Shown here: one piece after another, positions 28,156-37,894 of the stretch
How the letters are laid out: the number at the start of each line of letters is the position of its first letter
Position numbering within the stretch: position 1 is the first letter of the stretch
Source: Thiocystis violacea
GTDB lineage: Bacteria; Pseudomonadota; Gammaproteobacteria; Chromatiales; Chromatiaceae
Assembly: GCF_016583575.1 (NCBI RefSeq)
Contig: NZ_NRRG01000001.1
Coordinates: 124,001 to 188,000 of the forward strand
Direction: 5' to 3'
Length of the DNA: 64,000 nt
Program-made: the position numbers and the translations under genes
Notes under the pieces: generated by a model
Databases searched by the model: none
Told to the model about the DNA's origin: nothing
What the model saw: the letters and a program-made list of their open reading frames with translations, nothing else

Positions 28156-31070
28156 GAACCTGTACCTCCGTGACCAAGAATGGCGGCATGGATCCGCGCG
28201 CGGCGGGCGCGGGCGCGGCGATGAATCCAGTAGACGAGCAGCAGTCCGCCAAGCGCCAGCAGATAATTCAGGGACTCCCAGAAGACACGCCGCTCTTGCC
28301 CGATGGGGTCGAGCATGCGGCTGAACTGGCCGCGTCCGCGCAGGGCCAGGAGCCCTGGATCCTCCAGCGACCAGTCGACCGCGTTCTGCATCAGCTCGAT
28401 GGGCTTGAGATAACGGCTCTGGGTCGCCTCGTTGGCCAGGCCGATGGCGGTATCCGTGAGGAAGCTCGCGGAGCCGATCAGGATCAGGCGCGCGGAATCG
28501 GGCGAGGACTCGACCACGCCGGAGATGACCGGCGGGGTCTTATCGGTCTCGCCGTCCTCGGCTGTCTCGGCGGCTTCACCCTTGGGCGCGGCCTCGGCGT
28601 CCTCCTTGACGAGCAGCGGCGATGGACGTCCCGCGAAGGGTGACTGGAAGCGTCCCTCGATCGCCACCGCCAGGAGCTTGCGACCCTGGTCCTGGCCGGT
28701 CGGGAAGCCGAAGGTGCCATGGGCGTCGAAGTCTGGTTGCATGTTCTCGGAGTCGCTGGTCCAGGCTTCGGAAGAGCTTTGGATGAGGCGCGTGACCTTG
28801 CGCCCGGCGTTCTTCTGTGTGTCCACCTGGATCGGGGACGACCAGTTCAGGGTGATCTGACCCAGATTAGCGGTGATGGCGTTGTCCTCCGCCAGTCCGT
28901 CGTCACGGATGTCCGGGAAATAGGGGTAATCCAGGGTCTGGATCTCCTGGACGACGAAGCCGCCGAGATCGCGCTGTACCGGGATGGGGAAGGGCGTGTT
29001 ACGCGGATCCAGCACCAGTGAAGGCTCCAGCGTCAGGCCGTGGTGCCCGAGCCAGTCCTCTAGCCCCGTGCTCGCCTTGCGCGCCGCGATGTTTCCGCCA
29101 GCGAGGTCCAGGTTGAAACTGGAGGCGGCCAGGATGACGGTGCCGCCCTGCATCAGGAACTGGTCGATGGCGAAACGCGGCTTCTCACCCAGCGACTCCG
29201 GACCGACAACCATGAGCAGATCCGTATCCTCCGGCGCCTGTCCCGAGGAGAGATCCGTCTCACGCACACTGAAGCCGTCTTGCAGGCTTTGCCGCAGCAG
29301 CCCGAAGTCGCCACCCGTGGGCGCGCCCATGCCGAGCGGATTGGGCGCGGACGGCGGCGTGTAAAGGGCGAGCGTGCGCAGCACGCCGGGCGCGAAGCGC
29401 TTGATTCCGGCCTCGATGGCGCGTTCAAGCCCGGCGCTGTCCAGCGTCTCGGGCAGAGGAATCGGCACGACCTGATCGCCCCCCTCCAGCACAAGATAGA
29501 AATAGAAGGGCGTGGGATCGAGCAGGCTCACCATCAGGGGCTCGAAGCCGTATTGCTCCTGGATCGTCTTGGCCAGGGTGCCATCGCCGGCCGCCGGATC
29601 CTGGATCTCGAAGCTGAAACGCCCCTGTGATCGTTCCGCCAGTTCGGCCAGGTGCGACTCCAGCGCCTGGCGCAGTTCCGGCAGTGGCTCGGGAAGCTGT
29701 TCGGAAGACGAGACGAATCCCTTCAGACGCAGTGGCTTGGTGATGTTGGCGAAGAGATCGCCGCCACCCTGGTAGCCATAGAGCACCTTCTTGACCGTGC
29801 GGGTCAGGTCGTACTCGGGATTGCGCAGACGCACCTCTAGATCCGTTTCGCTCCGGACCTTGACGTCGATGAGATCCTGAAAACCCAGGGTTTCGAATTG
29901 GTCGCCGTACTTCACCAGGATGTCGAAATAGGAATTGACCACGGCGGCCTGGTACTTGGTGGCGGTCTGGAAGGCCACCGGGCGGATGCCGTACTGCTCG
30001 CCCGCCTCGCGCTCCAGCTCGGGCGAGCGCTGAGGGTCGACGATCTCCACGCGGACCTTGCCCTTGCCGGCCACCTGATACTCCTCCAGCAGATCACGCA
30101 GTTGGGGGACCAGTGGGGCCAGCAGCGGATGGGTCTCGGCGCTGAAATAGCCCCGGATCAAGAGCGGCTCCTGGAGCTGATCCAGATAGGTGCGGGTCGC
30201 CTCCGAGATGGTGTAGAGCCGACCCTCGGTGAGATCCGTCCGGACGCCGGCGACGCCCGGCATCCAGAGATTGGCCGCGAGCAGGTTGGCGACCGTCAGA
30301 CCCGTGGCCAGCGACCAGCGACGATGGTGACGCGGATTGGCGGTGCGCTCCGCCCAGCGCAGCCGCTCCAGGCTGTAGACCGTCAAGGCCAGAAAGGCGC
30401 CGACCAGACTCAGGTAGTAATAGAGATCGCGCGGGTCGATCACGCCGCGCGTGATGGATTCGAAGCGCGCGCCGCTGCCGAGCAGACGCAGGATCTCGCC
30501 GCCGCCGTGACCGACCAGGCTGGTGAGGGCCGGCGAGCCGATCACATAGAAAAGGACGCTGATCAGGGTCGCGCCGATCAGGGCCACGATGGGGTTGTCG
30601 GTCCGCGAGGAGACGAAGAGCCCGATCGACAGATAGGCCGAGGCCAGGAGCAGGGTCGCCAGATAGGCGCCTAGGACCGGACCCCAATCGAGCGGCCCGA
30701 GCAGCGCGACCGTGATGGGTAGCGGCAGGGTCAGGGCGAGCGACACGCTCACCAGGCCCATGGCCGCCAGGAACTTGCCGAGCACCAGCTTGGGCGTCGC
30801 CACCGGCAGGGTCAGCAGGGTCTCCAGCGTACCCGCGCGTCGCTCCTCGCTCCAGAGCCGCATGGTGAGCGCGGCGCAGAGAAAGATCAGCAGGACCGGC
30901 ATCCACTCGAACAGTGGCCGGGCGTCCGCGATGTTGCGGGAGAAGAAGGCGTCCACCCAGAAGAAGACGAAGAGACAGACCGCCAGGAAGGTTCCGATGA
31001 AGATGTAGGCCACCGGGGAACCGAAAAAGGCCGCCAGTTCACGGCGCGCCACGCGCATGACATCACCCAT
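28152..31070 (-). CDS. ABC-2 permease fused to a GldG-type domain
   Basis: A 972-residue fusion. Residues 1-~245 are an ABC-2 permease with about six membrane segments (FFGSPVAYIFIGTFLAVCLFV, MRLWSEERRAGTLETLLTLP), like GldF. Residues ~260-960 are a GldG-like membrane-anchored extracytoplasmic protein (TLYTISEATRTYLDQL-like region, NPEYDLTRTVKKVLYG, GGTVILAASSFNLDLAGG), ending in a last membrane helix (YLLALGGLLLVYWIHRRARARRARIH). In Bacteroidetes, GldA/F/G are separate proteins needed for gliding; in Proteobacteria the same module is widespread with an unknown substrate. The gene overlaps its ATP-binding partner by eight bases and DUF4340 by four. No frameshift is needed for the fusion. Confidence 0.92.
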   Translation of the reverse strand: MGDVMRVARRELAAFFGSPVAYIFIGTFLAVCLFVFFWVDAFFSRNIADARPLFEWMPVLLIFLCAALTMRLWSEERRAGTLETLLTLPVATPKLVLGKFLAAMGLVSVSLALTLPLPITVALLGPLDWGPVLGAYLATLLLASAYLSIGLFVSSRTDNPIVALIGATLISVLFYVIGSPALTSLVGHGGGEILRLLGSGARFESITRGVIDPRDLYYYLSLVGAFLALTVYSLERLRWAERTANPRHHRRWSLATGLTVANLLAANLWMPGVAGVRTDLTEGRLYTISEATRTYLDQLQEPLLIRGYFSAETHPLLAPLVPQLRDLLEEYQVAGKGKVRVEIVDPQRSPELEREAGEQYGIRPVAFQTATKYQAAVVNSYFDILVKYGDQFETLGFQDLIDVKVRSETDLEVRLRNPEYDLTRTVKKVLYGYQGGGDLFANITKPLRLKGFVSSSEQLPEPLPELRQALESHLAELAERSQGRFSFEIQDPAAGDGTLAKTIQEQYGFEPLMVSLLDPTPFYFYLVLEGGDQVVPIPLPETLDSAGLERAIEAGIKRFAPGVLRTLALYTPPSAPNPLGMGAPTGGDFGLLRQSLQDGFSVRETDLSSGQAPEDTDLLMVVGPESLGEKPRFAIDQFLMQGGTVILAASSFNLDLAGGNIAARKASTGLEDWLGHHGLTLEPSLVLDPRNTPFPIPVQRDLGGFVVQEIQTLDYPYFPDIRDDGLAEDNAITANLGQITLNWSSPIQVDTQKNAGRKVTRLIQSSSEAWTSDSENMQPDFDAHGTFGFPTGQDQGRKLLAVAIEGRFQSPFAGRPSPLLVKEDAEAAPKGEAAETAEDGETDKTPPVISGVVESSPDSARLILIGSASFLTDTAIGLANEATQSRYLKPIELMQNAVDWSLEDPGLLALRGRGQFSRMLDPIGQERRVFWESLNYLLALGGLLLVYWIHRRARARRARIHAAILGHGGTGS

Positions 31071-32001
31071 GGGCCACCTCCTTCCGTTCCAGGGTCACGG
31101 CGCCGAACAGCGCCTCCAGGTCCTGCCGTTCCGCTTCCAGTCCGTAGAGCGGCCAGCCGCGCTCGCCGACCGCCTGGGCCACGATGGGCGAACTGGCGCG
31201 GATGTCGGACGTCTCCAGCGCGAAGCGGTTCAGTCCGGCGTCCCGATCCAGGAAGCGGACCGCGCCGATGCCGGCCAGGCCCGAGAGGACCGGTTCCGCC
31301 TCGGTCGGCTCGCGGTCCAGGCTGACCAGCAGCCGGGGTTGACGGCCGATGGCGTCGAGCCGGCTGTCCAGCGCGAGCCGCCCGCCACGCATGATGAGTA
31401 CGCGCCCGCAGACCGCTTCGACCTCTTGCAGGACGTGGGTCGAGATGATGAGGGTCGCCTCGGCCGACAGCTCGCGCACCAGACCGCGCATGTGCTGGAT
31501 CTGCGAGGGGTCGAGTCCGTTGGTCGGTTCGTCCAGGATGAGGATGCGGGGCTCGTGCAGGATCGCCTGGGCCACGCCAACGCGCTGACGATAGCCGCGC
31601 GAGAGCGTGCCGATGCTGGCGGTCGCCTTGGCGCCCAGCTCGGTGCGCTCCACCGCGCGGCGGATGGCGGCGGAGCGCCGGTCGGGGCCGAGACCCTGGA
31701 GCGACGCCTGGAAATCCAGGTAGTCGAGCACCGTCATCTCGGGGTAGAGGGGGCAGTTTTCAGGCAGATAGCCGATGCGTCGTTGCGCCTCGCGACGCTG
31801 CTCGGCGATGTCCAGTCCATCGATCTGGATGCTCCCGGCACTGGGTTCGAGATAGCCGGTGAGCATCTTCATGATGGTGGTCTTGCCCGCGCCGTTATGG
31901 CCGAGCAGACCGACGATCTCGCCAGTTCCGATACGGAACGAGACGTCCTGGACCGCCTTGAGCTCGCCGTAACGGCGACTGAGCTGACGAACCTCGATCA
32001 T
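31063..32001 (-). CDS. ABC transporter ATP-binding protein (GldA-like)
   Basis: A 312-residue ABC ATPase. Walker A is GLLGHNGAGKTT (~residues 35-46), the signature is LSRGYRQRVGVAQAI, and Walker B is ILILDEPTNGLDP, followed by the switch His in IISTHVLQEVEAVCGRV. The C-terminal ~90 residues form the extra domain seen in CcmA/GldA-type subunits. It energises the permease-GldG fusion encoded next (8-base overlap). ATG 32001 is chosen because AGGAGA precedes it and MIEVRQLSRRYG is the family N-terminus; an in-frame ATG at 32097 gives a low-complexity lead. Confidence 0.94.
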   Translation of the reverse strand: MIEVRQLSRRYGELKAVQDVSFRIGTGEIVGLLGHNGAGKTTIMKMLTGYLEPSAGSIQIDGLDIAEQRREAQRRIGYLPENCPLYPEMTVLDYLDFQASLQGLGPDRRSAAIRRAVERTELGAKATASIGTLSRGYRQRVGVAQAILHEPRILILDEPTNGLDPSQIQHMRGLVRELSAEATLIISTHVLQEVEAVCGRVLIMRGGRLALDSRLDAIGRQPRLLVSLDREPTEAEPVLSGLAGIGAVRFLDRDAGLNRFALETSDIRASSPIVAQAVGERGWPLYGLEAERQDLEALFGAVTLERKEVAHG

Positions 32002-32399
32002 TGAGTCTCTCCTGTCTCGATTGCTCGCGGTTGGAATGGGGGCGACGGCCGAAGAGCCGCTTACGGGCGCGGATTTCAACCAAGCTGGTGGCGTCATGCA
32101 AGGGGGGCGGACCGGGCGGGTTGGCCCCGCCCGGCCATCGATCGAAAAAATAGATTTAAAATCAGACTGATAAGCCGAGTGTTAAGACTGTTCGGCCAGG
32201 GTTAAACTTTGTTTAGGTGATTTCCGGGAGACCTTATACCCGCGATCCGCCTCGTCATAGACAGGATTAACAGGATTTCGCAGGATTGACAGGATTTTTA
32301 ACGCTCTGTTTTTTAATCCTGTAAATCTTGAAGAATCCTGTTAATCCTGTCCAATTCCGGGCTTTCGATCGGGTACGGACGGCCCCGGAAGCCGTCGCT
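32002..32399. other. Intergenic region with AT-rich patch and palindromic repeat
   Basis: The 398 bases between the ABC operon and the oxidoreductase gene hold no gene. The AT-rich stretch 32145-32225 is the likely promoter region of the leftward ABC operon, though I cannot fix the hexamers. It is followed by the repeat at 32260-32351. Confidence 0.55.
32260..32351. repeat. 92-bp palindromic CAGGATT repeat element
   Basis: GACAGGATTAACAGGATT (32260-32277) is repeated inverted and exactly at 32334-32351. Inside are further CAGGATT-like direct units on the left arm and AATCCTG/AATCTTG units on the right, so each arm is itself a tandem repeat with ~9-12 base period. It sits downstream of the oxidoreductase gene. 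Confidence 0.8.
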
Positions 32400-33395
32400 T
32401 CAGTCCTCGTCGAGCCGTACCAGGATCCGGCCGTGGGTCCGGCCGGCGAGCAGCCGCTCGAACGCCTCGGGCAGCCCGGTGAGACCGATGGTCTCGGTCG
32501 CCATCGAAGCGAGCGCGGCGGGTCGCCAGTCGCCCGCCAGATGGCCCCAGAGTTCGGCGCGCAGCGGGTTGGGTACATCCACCGAATTGCAGCCGAGCAG
32601 GCTTACGCCACGCAGGATGAAGGGCATGACGCTGGTGTGCAACTCGTGCCCGCCCGCCAGTCCGATCGCCGCGATGTTGCCGTTCGGCACCGTGGTTCGC
32701 GTGATCTGGGCCAGCAGCTCGCCGCCGACATTGTCGATCGCCCCGCCCCATTCGGCCGCTTCGAGCGGCCGTTGCGCCTCCGCGAGCGCGTCGCGGCCGA
32801 TGACCCGCGCCGCGCCCAAGCCCTTCAGCCAGTCCTGGAGCGCCGGCTTGCCGGAGACGGCCACGACCTCATAGCCGAGCCGCGCGAGGATGGCGACGGC
32901 CATGGAGCCGACCCCGCCGCTGGCCCCGGTCACCAGGATCGGCCCCAGCTCCGGGCGCTGGCCATTGACCAGCATCCGATGCAGGGCCAGCGCGGCGGTG
33001 AAGCCGGCGGTGCCCAGGATCATGGCGGCGCGTGCGTCGAGCCCCTCCGGCATGGGGACCAGCCAATCACCGGGGACACAGAGGTACTGGGCATAGGCGC
33101 CGTCATGGTCGAAGCTCAGACCCCAGCCGGTGGCGATGACCGCGTCTCCAGCCCGGTAGGACGGATGCTCGGAACGCTCGACCCGTCCCGCCGCGTCGAC
33201 ACCGCCGACCAGCGGGAAGGTGCGCAGGATCTTGCCCCGGCCGGTGCCCGCGAGGGCGTCCTTGTAGTTGACGCTCGAATACTGGACACGGATCAGCACC
33301 TCGCCGGGTGCCGGTTCGGGGATCGGCAGTGGCTCGATGCCGGCATGATGTCCCTGCTCGTCGCGATGGATGCGGAAGGCGGCGTAGGTCTTCAT
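32400..33395 (-). CDS. acuI: MDR-family oxidoreductase, acrylyl-CoA reductase (AcuI/YhdH) type
   Basis: A 331-residue zinc-independent medium-chain dehydrogenase/reductase. Substrate-side landmarks are SSVNYKDALAGTGRGKI and FPLVGGVDAAGRV; the NADP(H)-binding Rossmann motif is VTGASGGVGSMAVAIL, and WGGAIDNVGG is typical of the YhdH/YhfP/AcuI subfamily, which reduces acryloyl-CoA to propionyl-CoA. ATG 33395 gives the exact family N-terminus (MKTYAAFRIHRDE). Its ATG overlaps the fumarase stop as ATGA, so the two are translationally coupled. Substrate assignment is by family; generic quinone reductase activity is the alternative. Confidence 0.88.
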   Translation of the reverse strand: MKTYAAFRIHRDEQGHHAGIEPLPIPEPAPGEVLIRVQYSSVNYKDALAGTGRGKILRTFPLVGGVDAAGRVERSEHPSYRAGDAVIATGWGLSFDHDGAYAQYLCVPGDWLVPMPEGLDARAAMILGTAGFTAALALHRMLVNGQRPELGPILVTGASGGVGSMAVAILARLGYEVVAVSGKPALQDWLKGLGAARVIGRDALAEAQRPLEAAEWGGAIDNVGGELLAQITRTTVPNGNIAAIGLAGGHELHTSVMPFILRGVSLLGCNSVDVPNPLRAELWGHLAGDWRPAALASMATETIGLTGLPEAFERLLAGRTHGRILVRLDED

Positions 33396-34921
33396 GCCGG
33401 TTCCACCCTCACCGGAATCCCCGCGATCCGTCCTTGCCACTCGGCTGGCCCTGTCTGGTGGACCGATTCGCCGCGACTATCGACCGCGACCGTGACCGGC
33501 ATGTCCTCCACCTCGAACTCGCGGATGGCCTCCATCCCCAGATCCTCGAAGGCGACAATTCTGGAGCTTTTGATCGCCCTGGCGACCAGATAGGCCGCGC
33601 CGCCGACCGCCATCAGATAGACCGCGCCGTGACGCTTGATCGAGGCGATGGCCTCCGGGCCGCGCTCGGCCTTGCCGACCATGCCGATGAGCCCGGTCTG
33701 GCTCAGCATCGGCTCGGTGAATTTGTCCATCCGGGTCGCGGTGGTTGGGCCGGCCGGACCCACGATCTCGTCGCGCACCGGGTCGACCGGGCCGACGTAG
33801 TAGATGAAGCGATCGGTGAGATCCACGCCGTCGGGCAGGGGTTCGCCACGCTCCAGCAGGTCGGTGATGCGCTTGTGCGCGGCATCGCGCCCGGTCAGGA
33901 GCTTGCCGGAGAGCAGCAGGCGCTCGCCCGGCTTCCAGGTCGCGATCTCGGCGCGCCCGATGCCGTCGAGATTGACGCGCCGTGCCTGAGCATCGGGTTC
34001 CCAGGTGATCGCCGGCCAATCCTCCAGGCGCGGCGGCTCCAGGACCACGGGGCCGGAGCCATCCAGGGTGAACTCGATGTGACGGGTGGCGGCGCAGTTG
34101 GGGATCATGGCGACCGGCAGCGAGGCGGCGTGGGTCGGATAGGTGAGGATCTTGACGTCCAGCACCGTGGTCAGGCCGCCGAGCCCCTGGGCGCCGATGC
34201 CAAGCGCGTTGACCTTCTCGAACAGCTCCAGCCGCAGTTCCTCGATGGGGTCGGATGGGCCGCGTGCCTTGAGTGCGTGGATGTCGATGTGCCCGAGCAG
34301 GGCCTCCTTGGCCAGCAGCATCGCTTTCTCCGACGAGCCGCCGATCCCGATCCCCAGCATGCCCGGTGGGCACCAGCCCGCCCCCATGGTCCGCACCGTC
34401 TTGAGCACCCAGTCGACCAGGCTGTCGCTTGGGTTGAGGACGGCGAACTTGGACTTGTTCTCCGAGCCGCCGCCCTTGGCGGCCAGACGTACCTCGACCT
34501 TGTCGCCCGGCACCAGCTCCAGGTGGACCACCGCCGGGGTGTTGTCGCCGGTGTTGCGGCGCGCGCCGATCGGCGGGCTGACCATGGAGGCGCGCAGCAG
34601 ATTGTCCGGGTGGGTATAGGCGCGCCGCACGCCCTCATCGACCATCGCCTGGATACTCAGACTGGTCTCCCAGCGAACCTCCATGCCGATCTTGAGGAAG
34701 ACCACCACCATCCCGGTGTCCTGGCAGATCGGCCGATGGCCCTCGGCGCAGAGCCGCGAGTTGTGGAGGATCTGGGCCATGGCGTCGCGCGCCGCCGGGG
34801 ATTCCTCGGCCTGATAAGCCGTCGCGAGCGCCTGGATGTAGTCGCGCGGGTGATAGTAGGAGATGAACTGGAGCGCGTCGGCGATGCTCTGGATGAAGTC
34901 GGATTCGCGAATCTGGGTCAT
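33392..34921 (-). CDS. Class I (iron-sulfur) fumarate hydratase
   Basis: A 509-residue class I fumarase, which reversibly hydrates fumarate to malate. The N-terminal alpha domain has the three cluster cysteines expected: RPICQDTGMVV, MGAGWCPPGMLGIG and MIPNCAATRHIEF. The C-terminal beta domain has GPTTATRMDKFTEPML and GKAERG. Fusion of both parts in one chain is the FumA/FumB form. It contains an oxygen-sensitive [4Fe-4S] cluster, fitting an anaerobic or microaerobic lifestyle. ATG 34921 starts at the conserved MTQIRESDFIQSIADALQ. It is followed by the AcuI-like gene with an ATGA overlap. Confidence 0.95.
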   Translation of the reverse strand: MTQIRESDFIQSIADALQFISYYHPRDYIQALATAYQAEESPAARDAMAQILHNSRLCAEGHRPICQDTGMVVVFLKIGMEVRWETSLSIQAMVDEGVRRAYTHPDNLLRASMVSPPIGARRNTGDNTPAVVHLELVPGDKVEVRLAAKGGGSENKSKFAVLNPSDSLVDWVLKTVRTMGAGWCPPGMLGIGIGGSSEKAMLLAKEALLGHIDIHALKARGPSDPIEELRLELFEKVNALGIGAQGLGGLTTVLDVKILTYPTHAASLPVAMIPNCAATRHIEFTLDGSGPVVLEPPRLEDWPAITWEPDAQARRVNLDGIGRAEIATWKPGERLLLSGKLLTGRDAAHKRITDLLERGEPLPDGVDLTDRFIYYVGPVDPVRDEIVGPAGPTTATRMDKFTEPMLSQTGLIGMVGKAERGPEAIASIKRHGAVYLMAVGGAAYLVARAIKSSRIVAFEDLGMEAIREFEVEDMPVTVAVDSRGESVHQTGPAEWQGRIAGIPVRVEPA

Positions 34922-35024
34922 GTCGTTGGCTGAGTCCGTCGGATTGATTCGGCCAGTATAGCCATGTCCCCGCGCGCAATTCGACGGCCCCGGCGTTCGG
35001 CCGGCGGGCACGGCGCGAAAACGC

Positions 35025-35054
35025 TTGCATCGCTGGAGTCCTGTTCTGTATCAT
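35025..35054 (+). promoter_or_regulatory. Possible promoter of tRNA-Val
   Basis: TATCAT (35049-35054) is a good -10, 18 bases after TTGCAT (35025-35030), a weak -35. Transcription would start about 12 bases before the tRNA. Confidence 0.45.
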
Positions 35055-35072
35055 CCCTGGCTCTTGAACGAC

Positions 35073-35149
35073 AGGCGCGTAGCTCAGTTGGTTAGAGCAC
35101 CACCTTGACATGGTGGGGGTCGTTGGTTCGAGTCCAATCGCGCCTACCA
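35073..35149 (+). tRNA. tRNA-Val (anticodon GAC)
   Basis: A 77-nt cloverleaf. The acceptor stem AGGCGCG pairs fully with CGCGCCT; D-loop AGCTCAGTTGGTTAGAGC; anticodon stem CCACC/GGTGG around loop TTGACAT, anticodon GAC; T-loop TTCGAGT. The discriminator is A and CCA is encoded. Confidence 0.97.
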
Positions 35150-35154
35150 ACACT

Positions 35155-35232
35155 GGCTGTCAGTCTTCAGCACTCAGCTTTCAGCGGACACCCACGGCTG
35201 AGAGTCGAACGCTGAAGGCTGACAGCCTTTTT
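35155..35232 (+). terminator. Rho-independent terminator after tRNA-Val
   Basis: GGCTGTCAGTCTTCAGC (35155-35171) pairs almost fully with GCTGAAGGCTGACAGCC (35211-35227) and is followed by TTTTT. An inner stem CTCAGC/GCTGAG lies within the loop. Confidence 0.8.
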
Positions 35233-35330
35233 ATTGCCCGGGCCGCCGTTCGTTGTCCTCGACAATCAGAGCCGCGACGAGCCAATCACGTGATCCCTCG
35301 TATCGATCACCACTGAATCCAGGATCCGAC

Positions 35331-37250
35331 ATGCCTCTGATCAGTCTTCCCGATGGTTCCCAGCGCCAGTTCGACCAGCCCGTCAGCGTCCACGCGGTCG
35401 CGCTCGCGATCGGGCCGGGTCTCGCCAAGGCCGCCCTGGCCGGGCGCGTCGATGGCCAACTCGTCGATACCTCCCATCTGATCGAGCAGGACGCCGCGCT
35501 CTCCATCGTCACCAGCAAGGACGAGGAAACGGCGCTCGAGCTGCTGCGTCATGACGCCGCCCATGTGATGGCGCAGGCGGTCCAGGAGCTCTATCCGGGA
35601 ACCCAGGTCACCATCGGCCCGGCGATCGAGAACGGCTTCTACTACGACTTCGCGCGCGACGAACCCTTCACTCCGGCCGATCTGGAGCGGATCGAGGAGC
35701 GGATGCACGAGATCGTCAAGCGCGATCTGCCGATCGTGCGCGAGGTCATGGATCGCGAGGAGGCCAAGCGGGTCTTCGCCGAACTGGGCGAGCGCTACAA
35801 GGTCGAGATCATCGACGACATCATCCCCGAGGGCGAGGCGGTTTCCATCTATCGCCAGGGCGATTGGTTCGACGTCTGCCGCGGCCCGCACCTGCCGAGC
35901 ACCGGCAAGCTCGGCAATGGCTTCAAGCTCACCAAGCTCGCGGGTGCCTACTGGCGCGGCGATTCCAACAACGCCATGTTGCAGCGTGTCTATGGCACCG
36001 CTTGGCGTGACAAGAAGGAACTCGCCGCCTATCTGCACCGGCTGGAGGAGGCGGAGAAGCGCGACCACCGCAAGCTCGGCAAGCAACTCGATCTCTTCCA
36101 TTTCCAGGACGAGGCGCCCGGCATGGCCTTCTGGCACGCCAAGGGACGGGTCATCTACCGTCTCGCCGAGGCCTACATGCGCGAGAAGCTGGACCAGTAC
36201 GGCTACCAGGAGGTCGAGACCCCGCAGGTGCTCGATCGCTCGCTCTGGGAGCGCTCCGGTCATTGGGAGAAGTTCGCGAACGATATGTTCACGACCCATC
36301 TCGACGATCGGGATTACGCCATCAAGCCGATGAACTGCCCCGGTCACATCCAGCTCTACAACCAGGGGCTCAAGAGTTATCGCGACCTGCCACTGCGTAT
36401 CGCCGAGTTCGGCGTGGTCCATCGCAACGAGCCTTCCGGTACCCTGCACGGGCTGATGCGCGCGCGCCGCTTCACCCAGGACGATGCCCACGTCTTCTGC
36501 ACCGAGAATCAGCTCCAGCCCGAGGTCGCGACCCTGATCGACATGGTGTTCGAAACCTATCAGGACTTCGGATTCACCGCGATCGAACTGGCCCTCTCGC
36601 TGCGTCCGGAGCAGCGTGTCGGTGCCGACGATCTCTGGGACAAGGCCGAGGCGGCGTTGGCGCAGTCCCTGACCGACAAGGGGCTGGACTACAGGGTCAA
36701 GCCGGGCGAGGGCGCCTTCTATGGCCCCAAGATCGAGTTCACCCTGCATGACAGCATCGGCCGGGCCTGGCAGTGCGGTACCATCCAGGTGGATTTTTCC
36801 ATGCCGGGCCGCCTGGGCGCGCATTATATCGCCGAGGACAACAGCAAGCAGGTTCCGGTCATGATCCATCGCGCCATCCTGGGCTCGGTGGAGCGTTTCA
36901 TCGGCATCCTGATCGAGCATTACGCCGGGCTGTTGCCGGTCTGGCTGTCGCCGGTTCAGGTGGTCGTGCTCAATATCACCGACCGCCAGGCGGACTATGT
37001 TCAAGAGGTCGCTAAGACCTTGCGCGCAAAGGGCTTCCGCGCCGAAGTGGACTTGAGAAACGAGAAGATCGGCTTTAAAATCCGCGAGCACACCCTGCAA
37101 CGGGTGCCCTATTTGCTCGTGGTTGGAGACCGGGAAGTCGAAACCCGCTCCCTGTCCGTTCGAGACCGCCAGGGCCAGGATCTTGGTACCTACGCGCTTG
37201 ACGCCTTTGTCGACCGCCTGGGCGAAGAGGTCTCGAACCGAATCCACTGA
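35331..37250 (+). CDS. thrS: Threonyl-tRNA synthetase
   Basis: A 639-residue class II synthetase of the usual bacterial length. An N-terminal TGS domain ([15 protein letters not shown]) is followed by the editing domain with [11 protein letters not shown] and [15 protein letters not shown], the catalytic core with the zinc ligands in [14 protein letters not shown] and motif 2 [22 protein letters not shown], and a C-terminal anticodon-binding domain. It charges tRNA-Thr. ATG 35331 is chosen because AGGATCC-type spacing and the TGS start fit. It heads the conserved thrS-infC-rpmI-rplT-pheST-ihfA block. In E. coli thrS is self-regulated on its leader; no such leader structure was identified here. 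Confidence 0.97.
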   Translation: MPLISLPDGSQRQFDQPVSVHAVALAIGPGLAKAALAGRVDGQLVDTSHLIEQDAALSIVTSKDEETALELLRHDAAHVMAQAVQELYPGTQVTIGPAIENGFYYDFARDEPFTPADLERIEERMHEIVKRDLPIVREVMDREEAKRVFAELGERYKVEIIDDIIPEGEAVSIYRQGDWFDVCRGPHLPSTGKLGNGFKLTKLAGAYWRGDSNNAMLQRVYGTAWRDKKELAAYLHRLEEAEKRDHRKLGKQLDLFHFQDEAPGMAFWHAKGRVIYRLAEAYMREKLDQYGYQEVETPQVLDRSLWERSGHWEKFANDMFTTHLDDRDYAIKPMNCPGHIQLYNQGLKSYRDLPLRIAEFGVVHRNEPSGTLHGLMRARRFTQDDAHVFCTENQLQPEVATLIDMVFETYQDFGFTAIELALSLRPEQRVGADDLWDKAEAALAQSLTDKGLDYRVKPGEGAFYGPKIEFTLHDSIGRAWQCGTIQVDFSMPGRLGAHYIAEDNSKQVPVMIHRAILGSVERFIGILIEHYAGLLPVWLSPVQVVVLNITDRQADYVQEVAKTLRAKGFRAEVDLRNEKIGFKIREHTLQRVPYLLVVGDREVETRSLSVRDRQGQDLGTYALDAFVDRLGEEVSNRIH

Positions 37251-37322
37251 CGGACGGCTAGGCGAGCCCGACCGCCCGCGGTCGCCCGGCCGTGTTTATT
37301 TGAGTTTCTGGAGGAACCTGCT

Positions 37323-37841
37323 ATCGCCGCACCAAAGAGAAACCGCGTCAACAGAGAGATCAACATACCGGAGGTCCGGCTGATCGGCGCGGATGGAAAT
37401 CAGATCGGGGTCGTCAACACGCGCGAGGCCATCGGAATGGCCGAGGAAGCGGGTCTCGACCTCGTCGAGATCGTGCCCACCTCGGAACCGCCGGTATGTC
37501 GGTTGATGGATTTCGGTCGGTTTCTCTTCGACCAGAAGAAGAAGAAGAACGAAGCCAAGAAAAAGCAGAAGCAGGTTCAGATCAAGGAAGTCAAGTTTCG
37601 CCCAGGGACGGATGAAGGAGACTATCAGGTCAAACTACGCAACCTGACCCGTTTCCTGAACGAAGGGGATAAGGCCAAGGTCACCATGCGGTTTCGTGGG
37701 CGCGAGCATGCGCACCGCGAACTCGGCTTGGAATTGCTCAAGCGCATCGAGACCGACCTGGCCCCCTTCAGCATCGTCGAGCAGCAGCCGCTCATGGAAG
37801 GTCGGCAGATGGTCATGGTGCTGGGCCCCAAGAAAAAATAG
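37323..37841 (+). CDS. infC: Translation initiation factor IF-3, AUC start codon
   Basis: A 172-residue IF-3. Its N-terminus reads [20 protein letters not shown] after the start, followed by the linker and the C-terminal ribosome-binding domain ([21 protein letters not shown]). The only suitable start is ATC at 37323: GGAGGAA (37310-37316) lies six bases upstream, and the next in-frame ATG (37437) would delete 38 conserved residues. Rare AUU/AUC/AUA starts are a known feature of infC, allowing IF-3 to repress its own translation by rejecting non-standard start codons. IF-3 keeps subunits apart and proofreads initiation. A hairpin follows before rpmI. Confidence 0.95.
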   Translation: MAAPKRNRVNREINIPEVRLIGADGNQIGVVNTREAIGMAEEAGLDLVEIVPTSEPPVCRLMDFGRFLFDQKKKKNEAKKKQKQVQIKEVKFRPGTDEGDYQVKLRNLTRFLNEGDKAKVTMRFRGREHAHRELGLELLKRIETDLAPFSIVEQQPLMEGRQMVMVLGPKKK

Positions 37842-37894
37842 CGACGATCCGACGCCGGCCTCGGGGCGATTCAACCGAGCGCGGCAAGAGTGAA

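Noticed and set aside
35307-37247. 646-codon open frame antisense to thrS
   Set aside because: thrS is certain on the plus strand; the antisense frame has no family features.
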